From a virus, in IMG/VR virus record IMGVR_UViG_3300046680_000366, positions 1-48,669 of that record: a DNA stretch of 48,669 nucleotides; one strand, given 5' to 3'. A program made the translations under genes and the position numbers. Position 1 is the first letter of the stretch, and each line of letters begins with the position of its first letter. Below are positions 24,900 through 32,112 of this stretch, piece after piece. A model generated the notes under the pieces. That model was not told the DNA's origin. It made no database searches and worked only from the letters and a program-made list of their open reading frames with translations.

Positions 24900-25513
24900 G
24901 CCGACTCCATAATTTTTACGAGGTTGCGAAGGACAAGCATCGGCAGAAGCACCTGCTTCGCCGACTGGTAGACGTGGTGTTGGCCAAGTACACGGGTGCT
25001 GCCCCAGACTTTGTGGCCGCACTCCTTGTTGCGCATGCTGGTGCTGATCGCCGCGCGCATCTCGGCTGTCAGTTCGCGACGGTGCGAAAGGTCATCCATG
25101 ACGGTGTCGACCTGAGCTGCAAGCTGGTCGTCGACCCAGTCATAGGCCTCTTCGGCAAGGTCGTCGGCACTCGACGGTGCATCGTAGTTGCGGCACGTGT
25201 GGTCTTCTGGGCGATAGAAATGTGCGAGCACTTCCGCATGCGACTGGCGGATTTGCCAGCGATACCAGTTCGAGAGCAGTTCTTCGATTTGTTGGCTTTG
25301 ATCCAGCGTCATGGTCACCCCGTCAGAATATTTCTTGCACCGCTGCATTTCGTAGATGTCCGTCGAAGCCTTCTGGACACCGATGCTGCACACGTATTTC
25401 CGTGTCCCTGACCAGCGACTGCATTCCAGTTGCTCGCAGCCTAGGCAGGTCGCTTCCTGCCTCTCTTCCAGCACGATCGCCGGATCGCGCGCGTCGCGCC
25501 AACACGCCCTCAT
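24896..25513 (-). CDS. Cys-rich N-terminus plus helical domain; candidate late regulator
   Basis: 205 residues from ATG 25513, coupled to the previous gene by ATGA. Residues 1-65 contain CLGCEQLECSRW and later Cys pairs, a likely zinc-binding module. From MTLDQSQQIEELLSNWYRWQ onward it is helical and charged, ending LLPMLVLRNLVKIMESA. A GTG/ATG near 25316 with GGGGTG upstream could start a separate 139-residue protein. Its place (end of the early operon, before the virion genes) is that of Q-type antiterminators, and the late genes contain terminators. The functional assignment is by position only. Confidence 0.45.
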   Translation of the reverse strand: MRACWRDARDPAIVLEERQEATCLGCEQLECSRWSGTRKYVCSIGVQKASTDIYEMQRCKKYSDGVTMTLDQSQQIEELLSNWYRWQIRQSHAEVLAHFYRPEDHTCRNYDAPSSADDLAEEAYDWVDDQLAAQVDTVMDDLSHRRELTAEMRAAISTSMRNKECGHKVWGSTRVLGQHHVYQSAKQVLLPMLVLRNLVKIMESA

Positions 25514-25773
25514 ACACATCCCACCGATGCGCGGTACTTCGCGTAGGGCTTGCGGATGTGCTGATCGAACTTGGCGCGGGCTGCGGCGTCGTGATCGAGC
25601 AGCGCGCGGCTGCTGACACCGCATACGGCACGGATGAAGCCGGCAGCGTCCCGAGCGCCATGGCAGGGGTTTTCCTGGATCAGTGCGACCCAATCCCAGA
25701 ACGCCTGTTCGTTCGACCACATGCCGGCCAGCTTGGCGAGTTCGCCGCCTTTGAGTCGTATCGTCGTGCTCAC
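25510..25773 (-). CDS. Small hypothetical protein
   Basis: 87 residues from a GTG at 25773 that overlaps the upstream stop (ATGTGA). It has MWSNEQAFWDWVALIQENPC and later FDQHIRKPYAKYRASVGCV. It is a soluble mixed helix protein. Homologues in Burkholderia prophages would be expected, but I assign no function. It is tightly coupled on both sides. Confidence 0.65.
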   Translation of the reverse strand: MSTTIRLKGGELAKLAGMWSNEQAFWDWVALIQENPCHGARDAAGFIRAVCGVSSRALLDHDAAARAKFDQHIRKPYAKYRASVGCV

Positions 25774-26021
25774 ATGACCACCGTGAAGTGAATGCCCCAG
25801 TGCATAAGCCAATCCACCAGTGCGGTGCGCAGTTCGGCACCGCGCGGGAACGGAAATTCGATCTGGATGCGGCTGTCGCTCAGAACATCGATCTGTCCGC
25901 ACAATGGGCAGCCGTCGAAGGCAATGACCTTTGCTTTCGTGACGCTGTCGACGTGCTGGCTGCTCGACGCGGTCAAGACGTCAGGGACGTCGGCGTATTG
26001 GATGTATGCGTGTGCGCTCAT
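25770..26021 (-). CDS. Small protein with CPLCGQ motif
   Basis: 83 residues from ATG 26021 (MSAHAYIQYADVPDVLTASS). It contains a single CPLC pair and an acidic C-terminal half ending WLMHWGIHFTVVM. It overlaps the previous gene by four bases. Unknown function in the early operon. Confidence 0.6.
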   Translation of the reverse strand: MSAHAYIQYADVPDVLTASSSQHVDSVTKAKVIAFDGCPLCGQIDVLSDSRIQIEFPFPRGAELRTALVDWLMHWGIHFTVVM

Positions 26022-26227
26022 CGGGTTGCCTCGCGCATCGTCATGAAACACCCGAGCCTCCCCGCGTATCCGGACATGTCGACGATGATCTTGATCGGCG
26101 CATGCCGGTTAGCGGCATACCAATCGGCCGTGATGTTCTCTTTGGCCCAGCAGTTGAGCGCAAAGGCTTCGAGCTCGGATTCGGGGGAGACACTGAGCGT
26201 CCCGTCCGCGAGAATTGTTGTCTTCAC
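26018..26227 (-). CDS. Small hypothetical protein
   Basis: 69 residues, MKTTILADGTLSVSPESELE to a C-terminus with Met/Arg. It includes EAFALNCWAKENITADWYAA. It is embedded in a run of genes each overlapping the next by four bases, which argues that it is translated. No family recognised. Confidence 0.6.
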   Translation of the reverse strand: MKTTILADGTLSVSPESELEAFALNCWAKENITADWYAANRHAPIKIIVDMSGYAGRLGCFMTMREATR

Positions 26228-26544
26228 GATTCCATCCCCCTAACGTCCCACTCCGAATCACCACTGGCGAGAAACGCCGCCAGCGTCTTTCGATGCGTGT
26301 TCGCCCATACCTGCACGCGAATCGTTCCGTCCTCGTTGAATCCCCCGACCGACACATGAGGCCTCAGCTCATCGGGGATCTCGATGTCCGCCCAGATATA
26401 CCCACGGCCCACCCCACGGTAATAGTCCGTGCGCTCCGGTCCATACAGCTTGGTGGCCGTGAACCACGCGCCGTGATATTGCGATGCCCGGTTTCCACGC
26501 AAGCTGCGCGTCGTCTTCAACGGCAGATTCACAAACAACTGCAT
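26224..26544 (-). CDS. Hypothetical early protein
   Basis: 106 residues from ATG 26544, sharing a base with the upstream TAA (TAATG). It begins MQLFVNLPLKTTRSLRGNRA and has a Tyr/Trp-rich middle (YYRGVGRGYIWADIEIPDEL). It looks like a compact beta-rich domain. Function unknown. Confidence 0.6.
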   Translation of the reverse strand: MQLFVNLPLKTTRSLRGNRASQYHGAWFTATKLYGPERTDYYRGVGRGYIWADIEIPDELRPHVSVGGFNEDGTIRVQVWANTHRKTLAAFLASGDSEWDVRGMES

Positions 26545-26984
26545 TACGCTGCCTCCTGCATTTCCAATCCCATCTTTCTCGCGCGACGCGGCTCCCAGCG
26601 CGCAAACCCTGCATCGAATCGAGCGAACTTTTCTTCGCGCGGCGCCGGACCCTGATCGAGCCACTGATGACACAACATGCAGCCCGGCAACGTCCGCTTG
26701 TGATTTGCTTTCAGTCCCATGCCCTTCCCCGCGCTCAGCCGGTTGTCGTGGCATGGCACAACCGTCGGATCTGCCCAGTCGCACCGCGCACACTTCACAT
26801 TCAGGTAGCAGGGCTCGCCTCGACATGCCGCCAGATACTTCGAGCCCTCGGCGACCGTGACACGCTTCTTCTTCGTCTTGATCGCCGCCTGGCGCATCAG
26901 CGTCTGGGTGTGAAACGTCGTCTTTAAGGCGTCCGTCTGCTTGCGCTTGAAGCCGGTCCGCTTAATCGGTGCCGAGCGCTTCAT
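26544..26984 (-). CDS. HNH-type nuclease, DUF1364 family
   Basis: 146 residues from ATG 26984 (ATGA overlap upstream). After a basic N-terminus (MKRSAPIKRTGFKRKQ) come CRGEPCYLNVKCARCDWADP, VVPCHDNRLSAGKGMGLKAN and CMLCHQWLDQG, the DUF1364 pattern with paired Cys and His for zinc and a catalytic core. Such proteins sit in the nin-like region of lambdoid phages and are thought to process recombination intermediates. Confidence 0.8.
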   Translation of the reverse strand: MKRSAPIKRTGFKRKQTDALKTTFHTQTLMRQAAIKTKKKRVTVAEGSKYLAACRGEPCYLNVKCARCDWADPTVVPCHDNRLSAGKGMGLKANHKRTLPGCMLCHQWLDQGPAPREEKFARFDAGFARWEPRRARKMGLEMQEAA

Positions 26985-27349
26985 GCAGCTACCCAATCCT
27001 CGCCAACACAGACCACCGCCTCACGGGACAGAACCGGGAATTCGCCGGTAAGCCCAACCAGATGCGCGGCCTGATAGACGCGCAGCCCAAGATCGCGCAT
27101 GAGGTTGTGCTCGATGGGCGCGCCGCGCGACTGCTCCCAGCCCGGGAGGAGCGCGATACCATCGCAATCGATCGCATGCTTGATGTCGACACGCATGCAT
27201 GCGAGCCAGTCACCATCGTTTCCCTCGTTGAGTTCAGCCGGATTGACGATCTTGAACCCAAGCGCACGCAGGCGCGCCGACTCAGCGGCAAATGCCGGCT
27301 TGTTGAATTCCGGATAGCCCGTCATCGGGCCAGCGAGATATAGCTTCAT
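26981..27349 (-). CDS. DUF4406 protein (nucleoside deoxyribosyltransferase-like)
   Basis: 122 residues: MKLYLAGPMTGYPEFNKPAF is the signature start of DUF4406. ADSARLRALGFKIVNPAEL-type sequence and IDCDGIALLPGWEQSRGAPI complete the Rossmann-like fold of nucleoside 2-deoxyribosyltransferases. A role in nucleotide metabolism or base modification is inferred from the family. Activity has not been shown for most members. Confidence 0.82.
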   Translation of the reverse strand: MKLYLAGPMTGYPEFNKPAFAAESARLRALGFKIVNPAELNEGNDGDWLACMRVDIKHAIDCDGIALLPGWEQSRGAPIEHNLMRDLGLRVYQAAHLVGLTGEFPVLSREAVVCVGEDWVAA

Positions 27350-28005
27350 GCGGCCACCTGCATCACGAGGGTTGCGAATGGGTTAAAGCGACCATGGCGC
27401 ACGCGCATACGCGCAGCAGACTCTTTCTGCGAGACATGAGCGGGCTTCGGGTTGGGCCGCGGCGCATCCGGTGCGTTGCCCAACGCCCAGCAGGCTGCCG
27501 GATCGCCAAACGTTGCCTTGCGGAACCAGCCATCAATCCGGAATACCGTTGAATGCCCGGCGCGCAGCACCTTGTGCACCTGGCGAATCGTTGCACCAGT
27601 CGCGGCAGCCAACTGATCCGCGCGTTGCGGTGAATCTTTCTTGAGCGCCGCCTCAATCGCCGGCTTGACGTAGGCATACCCAATGCGACCGGCCCTCCCG
27701 CGCTTTCCAGAGATCCCCAATCGCTGAGCCTCTGAACGTGCGGCGTCGTATCCATGGCGCGGCAGACGCTTCATACCGACCTTGATTGACGTATCGCTTG
27801 CCCAGATTTCACGAAGGATCGCGCGCTCTTCGTCGGACCACTCGACGTGGTTCGAGAGCGCCAGCCCCAACTTCGAAGCGCGGCACTTCGCCGCATTCCA
27901 TTCGCGACCCGGCAGGCGATGCATCTGCGAGATCAACGTCACGTCGCTCTCAGCGACATCACGAAGCACTGCGTCTTCCTCTTCCGCCCATTTACGACCG
28001 CCCAT
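27346..28005 (-). CDS. Multi-HTH DNA-binding protein (SANT/Myb-like)
   Basis: 219 residues behind a strong AAGGAGGTGAAGTAA ribosome site. Two similar helical repeats with WAEEEDAVLRDVAESDVTL and WSDEERAILREIWASDTSI read as SANT/Myb-like domains. A third segment (ADQLAAATGATIRQVHKVLR) is a winged-helix motif. It could be a regulator within the early operon, or part of replication control. Overlaps the DUF4406 gene by four bases. Confidence 0.7.
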   Translation of the reverse strand: MGGRKWAEEEDAVLRDVAESDVTLISQMHRLPGREWNAAKCRASKLGLALSNHVEWSDEERAILREIWASDTSIKVGMKRLPRHGYDAARSEAQRLGISGKRGRAGRIGYAYVKPAIEAALKKDSPQRADQLAAATGATIRQVHKVLRAGHSTVFRIDGWFRKATFGDPAACWALGNAPDAPRPNPKPAHVSQKESAARMRVRHGRFNPFATLVMQVAA

Positions 28006-28044
28006 TTACTTCACCTCCTTGATCGTGATGCCGCGCGCGGCCAT
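28006..28044 (-). CDS. Twelve-codon ORF bridging two genes
   Basis: An ATG overlapping the RusA stop (TGATG) opens a 12-codon frame (MAARGITIKEVK) that ends in TAA adjoining the next ATG (TAAATG). It contains the ribosome site of the next gene. It may serve only for translational coupling. Confidence 0.3.
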   Translation of the reverse strand: MAARGITIKEVK

Positions 28045-28628
28045 CAAGCCGCCTGCTTGTCCAATTCCTGAACACGCACCTCAACGCGCGGCTCAGTTCC
28101 GTACTTCTTGCTCGCGGCCACCTCGATGACCTGCGAGTCGTCCTCGTAGACAATGCCGTTCATGCCGTCCTTAATCGCCTTCAGAACGTTGTCGACGTCA
28201 GGTGGGTTGGTCGCGGCGATCACCTCGATCCGCGCGAGCGTCTGCCGCTTCTTCGGCCAGCTCGCCGGGATCGGCAGGAAGATCGCCACGTAAAGAGAAA
28301 CGGGGCGGCCGAAAGGGATCGTTCCGCGCATCGCGGCGCCGGCTTCGGCCTGAACCTTGCGCTCGTACTCTTTGGTGGCCTTAGGGGTATGCATGCGGAT
28401 GCCGGTCGGCGAGGAAAACGCGCGCGGCCGCCCCTTCGGCACAGGCACACCGGGCACGACGAACTGAACAAATCTCACCAGGTTCGGCTCATGCACGACC
28501 GCGCTGGCGAAGTCATCGATCTCGGGCACGTCATCATTCCGGACGCGCAAAGACTCGCTGCTCACCGTGGCCGTGCCGACCTTCGTCGTGCCTTCCGGGT
28601 AGCGGAGAGCGCTCGATCGGCTCGTCAT
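28044..28628 (-). CDS. rusA: RusA-type Holliday-junction resolvase
   Basis: 194 residues. The RusA domain begins near residue 51 (VRFVQFVVPGVPVPKGRPRA) and includes the acidic active-site region NPPDVDNVLKAIKDGMNGIV followed by EDDSQV. RusA dimers cut Holliday junctions before packaging. The first 50 residues are an extra, poorly ordered extension not needed for the fold; an internal start cannot be ruled out. It overlaps DUF4031 by four bases. Confidence 0.88.
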   Translation of the reverse strand: MTSRSSALRYPEGTTKVGTATVSSESLRVRNDDVPEIDDFASAVVHEPNLVRFVQFVVPGVPVPKGRPRAFSSPTGIRMHTPKATKEYERKVQAEAGAAMRGTIPFGRPVSLYVAIFLPIPASWPKKRQTLARIEVIAATNPPDVDNVLKAIKDGMNGIVYEDDSQVIEVAASKKYGTEPRVEVRVQELDKQAA

Positions 28629-28966
28629 CCGACCACCTCGTATGCGGCTAAGTCCTGCGTGCGCCAGGCCTCGGCTTCTTCGGGCTTCCCGAGAGCGCCC
28701 TCAACACGTCGCCGGGCACACATGGCCGAGCACTGCCGCAACGTGATTGCGACGGCGCCGTGCCGCAAGGCAATTTCCCGCTTGCTCTGTGCAATGTCGA
28801 AGTGCTCACGAGCCGTCCCGGCACGCTGGATCCATTTCGGCTGCACGCCAATAAGGGTGGCCATAGCGACCAACTCTTCGGTCGTGTCGGCGACCATGTG
28901 GGACATCTTCATGCGGCCGAGTTGTCCCATCGGGTACAGGTACATGTCGTCTACATAGACCGTCAC
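28625..28966 (-). CDS. DUF4031 protein
   Basis: 113 residues. MTVYVDDMYLYPMGQLGRMK, MSHMVADTTEELVAMATLIG and the FDIAQSKREIALRHGAVAI region are diagnostic of DUF4031, common in phages near replication genes. No activity is known. It starts inside the stop region of the initiator gene (ATGA). Confidence 0.83.
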   Translation of the reverse strand: MTVYVDDMYLYPMGQLGRMKMSHMVADTTEELVAMATLIGVQPKWIQRAGTAREHFDIAQSKREIALRHGAVAITLRQCSAMCARRRVEGALGKPEEAEAWRTQDLAAYEVVG

Positions 28967-29970
28967 GCGGCCTCCGCATGCGCAACCTTGTCGCGCGGGA
29001 TGTCGTTGAAGTAGCCGTACAGGGCGTCGTACTGCTCATCGCCGAAGCGCGCCGCGTCGCGAAGCATGTCTTCCATCCATTCGCCCGGGCCCGCCGCCTT
29101 CACCACACGCGCCTTGAAGCGCATGAAGACCTCACCGTCTTTCTGGGTCACCCCGAGCTGCTTAGCGCGCTCAGCGACACCGGCATTCGACTTGTGCCAG
29201 TCGCCGGCTATCGCCGCGCCCGTGCCACCGACTGCAGCCAACGACTGGGGCTTCACCGGGAACAGTCCGGTCCAGCCGCGCAGCACCGCTTCTTCGACGC
29301 TGACCTCGGGGCTTTGGCCTGCAGCGGCGAGCATTTCCAGCTTCTTGATCGACACGCGGGCCGCCGGTCTCGTCCAGGGCGCATCCTTCGATTTCGCCTC
29401 GCGGTGTTCGCACCACATGTCCCACACGGCGAACGGGATTGCGGCAGGCAGTTCGATGTTCAAAAGTTCTGCATGCAACGCAACTCGCGGCGCTCGCCGC
29501 GCAGGTTGGTGGTTCCCTGATGGTTCCTCTGGTGGTTCATGGTGAATCGGGTGCAACCCATTGCACCCTTTAGCGAAACCCATTGCACCCTTTGCGTCGT
29601 CCGTTGCACCCTTTTCTGTCGTCCGTTGCACCCTTTTTTTGGGTGCAAGCGTTGCACCCTTTGAGCCAGACGAAATGGGTGCAATTTCTGCACCGTTTAT
29701 CCAGTCAGGGTTGATGCGGTATTCGCACGCGCGACCGCGGCCGCCGCCGGCATTTGCGACCTTGATCAGCCAGCCGCTCTTCACCATGCCTTGGATCTGG
29801 TACTGAACCGCGCGCGGCGAACGACGTACCTTCTCGGCCATCGTGTCGATGCTCGGGAAGATGTGCTCGCCGTTGTCGTCGCAGAAGTCGGCCAGCTTCA
29901 ATGCCAGCAGTAGCTCGTGATCCTCGCCGGGATAGCGGTCCCACACCATGGTCTGGATCTTGATGCTCAC
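28963..29970 (-). CDS. Replication initiator, O-like winged-helix protein
   Basis: 335 residues. Residues 1-92 form a winged helix (KIQTMVWDRYPGEDHELLLA, then FPSIDTMAEKVRRSPRAVQY QIQ). A low-complexity linker follows (about 93-150), encoded by the iteron array. The C-terminal part (PWTRPAARVSIKKLEMLAAA; EVFMRFKARVVKAAGPGEW) is helical and may contact a host helicase or loader. Having the origin inside the initiator gene repeats the lambda O arrangement. No helicase-loader gene follows, so host DnaC/DnaB recruitment is probably done by this protein. Confidence 0.75.
   Translation of the reverse strand: MSIKIQTMVWDRYPGEDHELLLALKLADFCDDNGEHIFPSIDTMAEKVRRSPRAVQYQIQGMVKSGWLIKVANAGGGRGRACEYRINPDWINGAEIAPISSGSKGATLAPKKRVQRTTEKGATDDAKGAMGFAKGCNGLHPIHHEPPEEPSGNHQPARRAPRVALHAELLNIELPAAIPFAVWDMWCEHREAKSKDAPWTRPAARVSIKKLEMLAAAGQSPEVSVEEAVLRGWTGLFPVKPQSLAAVGGTGAAIAGDWHKSNAGVAERAKQLGVTQKDGEVFMRFKARVVKAAGPGEWMEDMLRDAARFGDEQYDALYGYFNDIPRDKVAHAEAA
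29549..29695. other. Iteron array, probable replication origin
   Basis: Five direct copies of TTGCACCCTTT start at 29561, 29583, 29604, 29626 and 29652, i.e. 22, 21, 22 and 26 bp apart, about two helical turns. Three inverted GGGTGCAA copies lie at 29549, 29641 and 29677, with a half-site TGCACC at 29690. They sit inside the O-like gene. Confidence 0.8.
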
Positions 29971-30227
29971 GCTGCGGCCCCCAGCTTCACGCGGTACAGG
30001 TTCGTGCCGTCACGCGCGACGATCTCGACCAGTCCAGCCGCCTCGAGCGCCTTGATCTGCGTGCGAACGGCAGACGCGGACAGACCGCATTTGGCTGACA
30101 ACACGCGGACGGACGGAAAGCACTCGCCGGTTGATTGAACTGCGGCGTCGGCGAGCGCCATCAGCACGATCTTCTGTGCTGCGCGCAGATCCTTCTGCCA
30201 GGCGAGGTTGACGAGATGAATGCTCAT
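29967..30227 (-). CDS. Small winged-helix DNA-binding protein
   Basis: 86 residues: a stand-alone winged helix (VLMALADAAVQSTGECFPSV, VLSAKCGLSASAVRTQIKAL, LEAAGLVEIV). The N-terminal domain of the next protein, the initiator, has the same pattern with FPSIDTM. The two may be paralogues, the small one lacking the C-terminal part. It overlaps the initiator start by four bases. A regulator of origin use or of transcription is possible. Confidence 0.7.
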   Translation of the reverse strand: MSIHLVNLAWQKDLRAAQKIVLMALADAAVQSTGECFPSVRVLSAKCGLSASAVRTQIKALEAAGLVEIVARDGTNLYRVKLGAAA

Positions 30228-30234
30228 AGGATAC

Positions 30235-30471
30235 TCAGTGGCCGCACGGCAGATCGCCGGTCAAGGTTTGGATGGCGCCGCAAGACAAGCAGGTCTTACG
30301 GCCCTGATGGGTCGGCGTTAGGCCGAATGCCACCGCGATCTGACGATGCATGTGCCCCTGGAAGGCGGCGAAGGTGTTGTCGCCACTCCACGGGTCGCCT
30401 TCATGCAGGACGATTGATTGCCCAAGGCGTTCGGTTTCCTCGTAACGCTGGAGCATTTCGAGCTTGTTCAT
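30235..30471 (-). CDS. Small hypothetical protein with Cys pair
   Basis: 78 residues from ATG 30471 (MNKLEMLQRYEETERLGQSI), overlapping the previous gene by four bases (ATGA). The C-terminal KTCLSCGAIQTLTGDLPCGH carries Cys/His that could bind zinc. Function unknown. Confidence 0.6.
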   Translation of the reverse strand: MNKLEMLQRYEETERLGQSIVLHEGDPWSGDNTFAAFQGHMHRQIAVAFGLTPTHQGRKTCLSCGAIQTLTGDLPCGH

Positions 30472-30740
30472 GCGGTTTTCCGGCGAACGGGATTGATGGT
30501 GATGCCGCTGATGCGGCATTTACGCTCGGGGCCGAACTCGATCACGCCGTCTTCGCGCATCTTGTTGAGGCGAGCGGAAATCGAGCTTTTCTGAATACCG
30601 GTTCGCTCGACCAGCTCACACATGGAAAAGTCGTGACCGGGCACGATCGCGTTGAAGATCGTTTCGCGCTGGGTTACCGAGAACAGCGGAACCTGCTCGT
30701 AAAACGAGGCAACCGCCGTGTCTTGCTGAGCAATCTTCAT
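30468..30740 (-). CDS. Winged-helix regulator, MarR-like fold
   Basis: 90 residues with GGAG seven bases before ATG 30740. DFSMCELVERTGIQKSSISA and RLNKMREDGVIEFG form a winged HTH. It leads a sub-block of genes that ends with the replication initiator, and a 33-bp hairpin lies just upstream of it. It may regulate this block. Confidence 0.68.
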   Translation of the reverse strand: MKIAQQDTAVASFYEQVPLFSVTQRETIFNAIVPGHDFSMCELVERTGIQKSSISARLNKMREDGVIEFGPERKCRISGITINPVRRKTA

Positions 30741-30770
30741 GATGGGCTCCGGTAGGAGTACTAAATCGGG

Positions 30771-30803
30771 ACATAAGACGCCTGGCTCGCAAGAGGCTTA
30801 TGT
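30771..30803. repeat. Inverted repeat upstream of the regulator block
   Basis: ACATAAG-ac-GCCT pairs with AGGC-CTTATGT (11 bp with a two-base bulge, 11-base loop). There is no T-run, so it is not a typical terminator. It could be a protein-binding site or an mRNA structure. Confidence 0.5.
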
Positions 30804-30855
30804 GTCGATTCAACCCATTTAATGCGCCGGCCGGTCCCCGGCTTGTTGCACTGCC

Positions 30856-31056
30856 CTACTTCGTCCCCTCATGTCCCTTTTTGGGACGCGCTTCAAATGC
30901 AATTACCAACGGATGTGAGTACCCGTATGCACTCTTGAGAACGTGATACCCCAGCAATTCAGGTGTCGAGACGCCCGCCGATGCCGCGCGTACCGCCAAA
31001 TCGGCCGCTTCGGGTGCAGGAAGCTCAACAACGAGGCTGGTATTGCGTTGCGTCAT
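30856..31056 (-). CDS. Small protein, possible ribbon-helix-helix fold
   Basis: 66 residues from ATG 31056 (ATGA with upstream gene). NTSLVVELPAPEAADLAVRA followed by ASAGVSTPELLGYHVLK has the strand-helix-helix look of RHH proteins. It pairs with another small RHH-like gene immediately upstream. Function unproven. Confidence 0.55.
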   Translation of the reverse strand: MTQRNTSLVVELPAPEAADLAVRAASAGVSTPELLGYHVLKSAYGYSHPLVIAFEARPKKGHEGTK

Positions 31057-31277
31057 GCAGCCACCCGCGTCCCACTCTGGGACGGATTGACACTGCGTCC
31101 GATCAGGTTCGATGGCAAATTTCCAACCGTGCCAAACAACAGGAGATCAGCCATGCGGGACAAAGCTGCCGAATCGCTCTCGATGCCATGCAATGCCTTG
31201 AAGGCCTGCATGCCGTCATACGTGCGATCCGAAAGCCGTGTCTTCACTTCATTTCTAAACTCGGTGCGGCGAGACAT
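31053..31277 (-). CDS. Small protein, possible ribbon-helix-helix fold
   Basis: 74 residues with a consensus ribosome site (AAGGAGGAAGAA) before ATG 31277. MSRRTEFRNEVKTRLSDRTY and DGMQAFKALHGIESDSAALS suggest a ribbon-helix-helix type DNA-binding protein. It is an early gene after Cro. Confidence 0.62.
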   Translation of the reverse strand: MSRRTEFRNEVKTRLSDRTYDGMQAFKALHGIESDSAALSRMADLLLFGTVGNLPSNLIGRSVNPSQSGTRVAA

Positions 31278-31381
31278 TTCTTCCTCCTTTTCAAAACAAC
31301 TACCCATGAAACTGGTGAGCACCTGCGACCGTGTCAGAATTGCGCTTCCACACGACCAACCCCTCAACAATCGAGGCGCTC

Positions 31382-31597
31382 ATGACCTTCAGCATGGACA
31401 ACCATTCACTCGACATTCCCTGCGGGAAATGTGGCAAGAAATTCAAGGAGACGATCGGACGGTTGAAGCGCAATCCGAAACTCACCTGCGGATCCTGCGG
31501 GGCCGTTACCAACGTCGAGACAGACGAGCTCAGAAGGGTCGAGCAGTCCATCAAGAAAGCGTTGGACGGAATCGGGAAAGGCTTTGGAAAGCGTTGA
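31382..31597 (+). CDS. Zinc-ribbon protein, antisense to the leftward operon
   Basis: 71 residues from ATG 31382 with GAGG five bases upstream. CGKCGKKFKETIGRLKRNPK followed by LTCGSCGA is a clear C-x2-C, C-x2-C zinc ribbon, ending in a basic helix. It is the only plus-strand gene between Cro and the leftward early genes. It could be expressed in the lysogen from its own promoter. A minus-strand ORF with an equally good ribosome site covers the same DNA. Confidence 0.58.
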   Translation: MTFSMDNHSLDIPCGKCGKKFKETIGRLKRNPKLTCGSCGAVTNVETDELRRVEQSIKKALDGIGKGFGKR

Positions 31598-31663
31598 CAG
31601 ATTGGCAAGCGCGTCAAGAATCGGCGCGCTTTCCGGGATCAGCCGTATGGAAAGATCAGGCAT
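31406..31663 (-). CDS. Small ORF overlapping the zinc ribbon in antisense
   Basis: 85 residues from ATG 31663, with AAGAGG six bases before the start and an 8-bp overlap (ATGCCTGA) with the upstream gene, i.e. the layout of a translated operon gene. It reads MPDLSIRLIPESAPILDALA. Most of it is the complement of the zinc-ribbon gene, so one of the two may be a shadow. I recognise no domain. Confidence 0.4.
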   Translation of the reverse strand: MPDLSIRLIPESAPILDALANLSTLSKAFPDSVQRFLDGLLDPSELVCLDVGNGPAGSAGEFRIALQPSDRLLEFLATFPAGNVE

Positions 31664-31817
31664 TACGAACCTCTTGTTCAAGCGTTTCGAGCCCGGCATT
31701 GATCACTACGGCATATCCATTGCGCTCAGCGCTCACACGCTTCAGCGACTCGTCGCACGAAAGCAGGATCGCAGGCCGGATCAGCCGCAGTACAAATCGC
31801 GCATACAGTTGTTTCAT
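31656..31817 (-). CDS. Small protein immediately after Cro
   Basis: 53 residues from ATG 31817, one base after the Cro stop. It begins MKQLYARFVLRLIRPAILLS, an amphipathic or membrane-touching helix, and ends LETLEQEVRNA, a coiled-coil-like helix. It should be translated together with Cro. Unknown function. Confidence 0.6.
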   Translation of the reverse strand: MKQLYARFVLRLIRPAILLSCDESLKRVSAERNGYAVVINAGLETLEQEVRNA

Positions 31818-31818
31818 C

Positions 31819-32103
31819 TCAGATCACCATCCGCGCAGACTTGCTGTTCTTGTTGGTGCCGCCAACGGGCGGCTGAACATCGTCGGAGGCCTGCATACGC
31901 TTCAGCTCCAGCAGGTCAACCAAAAACAGTTCCGGGTGAGCGAGCTTCACGTCAGACGGAATGCCGCGCTTTTTCCAGTTCTGGATGCGCTGAACACCGC
32001 CAGCCGTCTTGTCGTAGCCCAAAAGCTCAGCGAGCTTTGCGGGGCCTCCAAGACGGTCAATGGTTTGGCGGTCAGACTCGATGTCGACGGAGTGTTTGCT
32101 CAT
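31819..32103 (-). CDS. cro: Cro-like repressor
   Basis: 94 residues from ATG 32103. TIDRLGGPAKLAELLGYDKT and AGGVQRIQNWKKRGIPSDVK are the HTH of the Cro/CII type found in many proteobacterial phages. It diverges from cI across a region with two operators. The mapped -10 ends only ten bases before the ATG, so the mRNA would start about three bases before it; there is no ribosome site. It should repress cI and moderate early transcription. Confidence 0.82.
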   Translation of the reverse strand: MSKHSVDIESDRQTIDRLGGPAKLAELLGYDKTAGGVQRIQNWKKRGIPSDVKLAHPELFLVDLLELKRMQASDDVQPPVGGTNKNSKSARMVI

Positions 32104-32112
32104 AGTGGCTTT

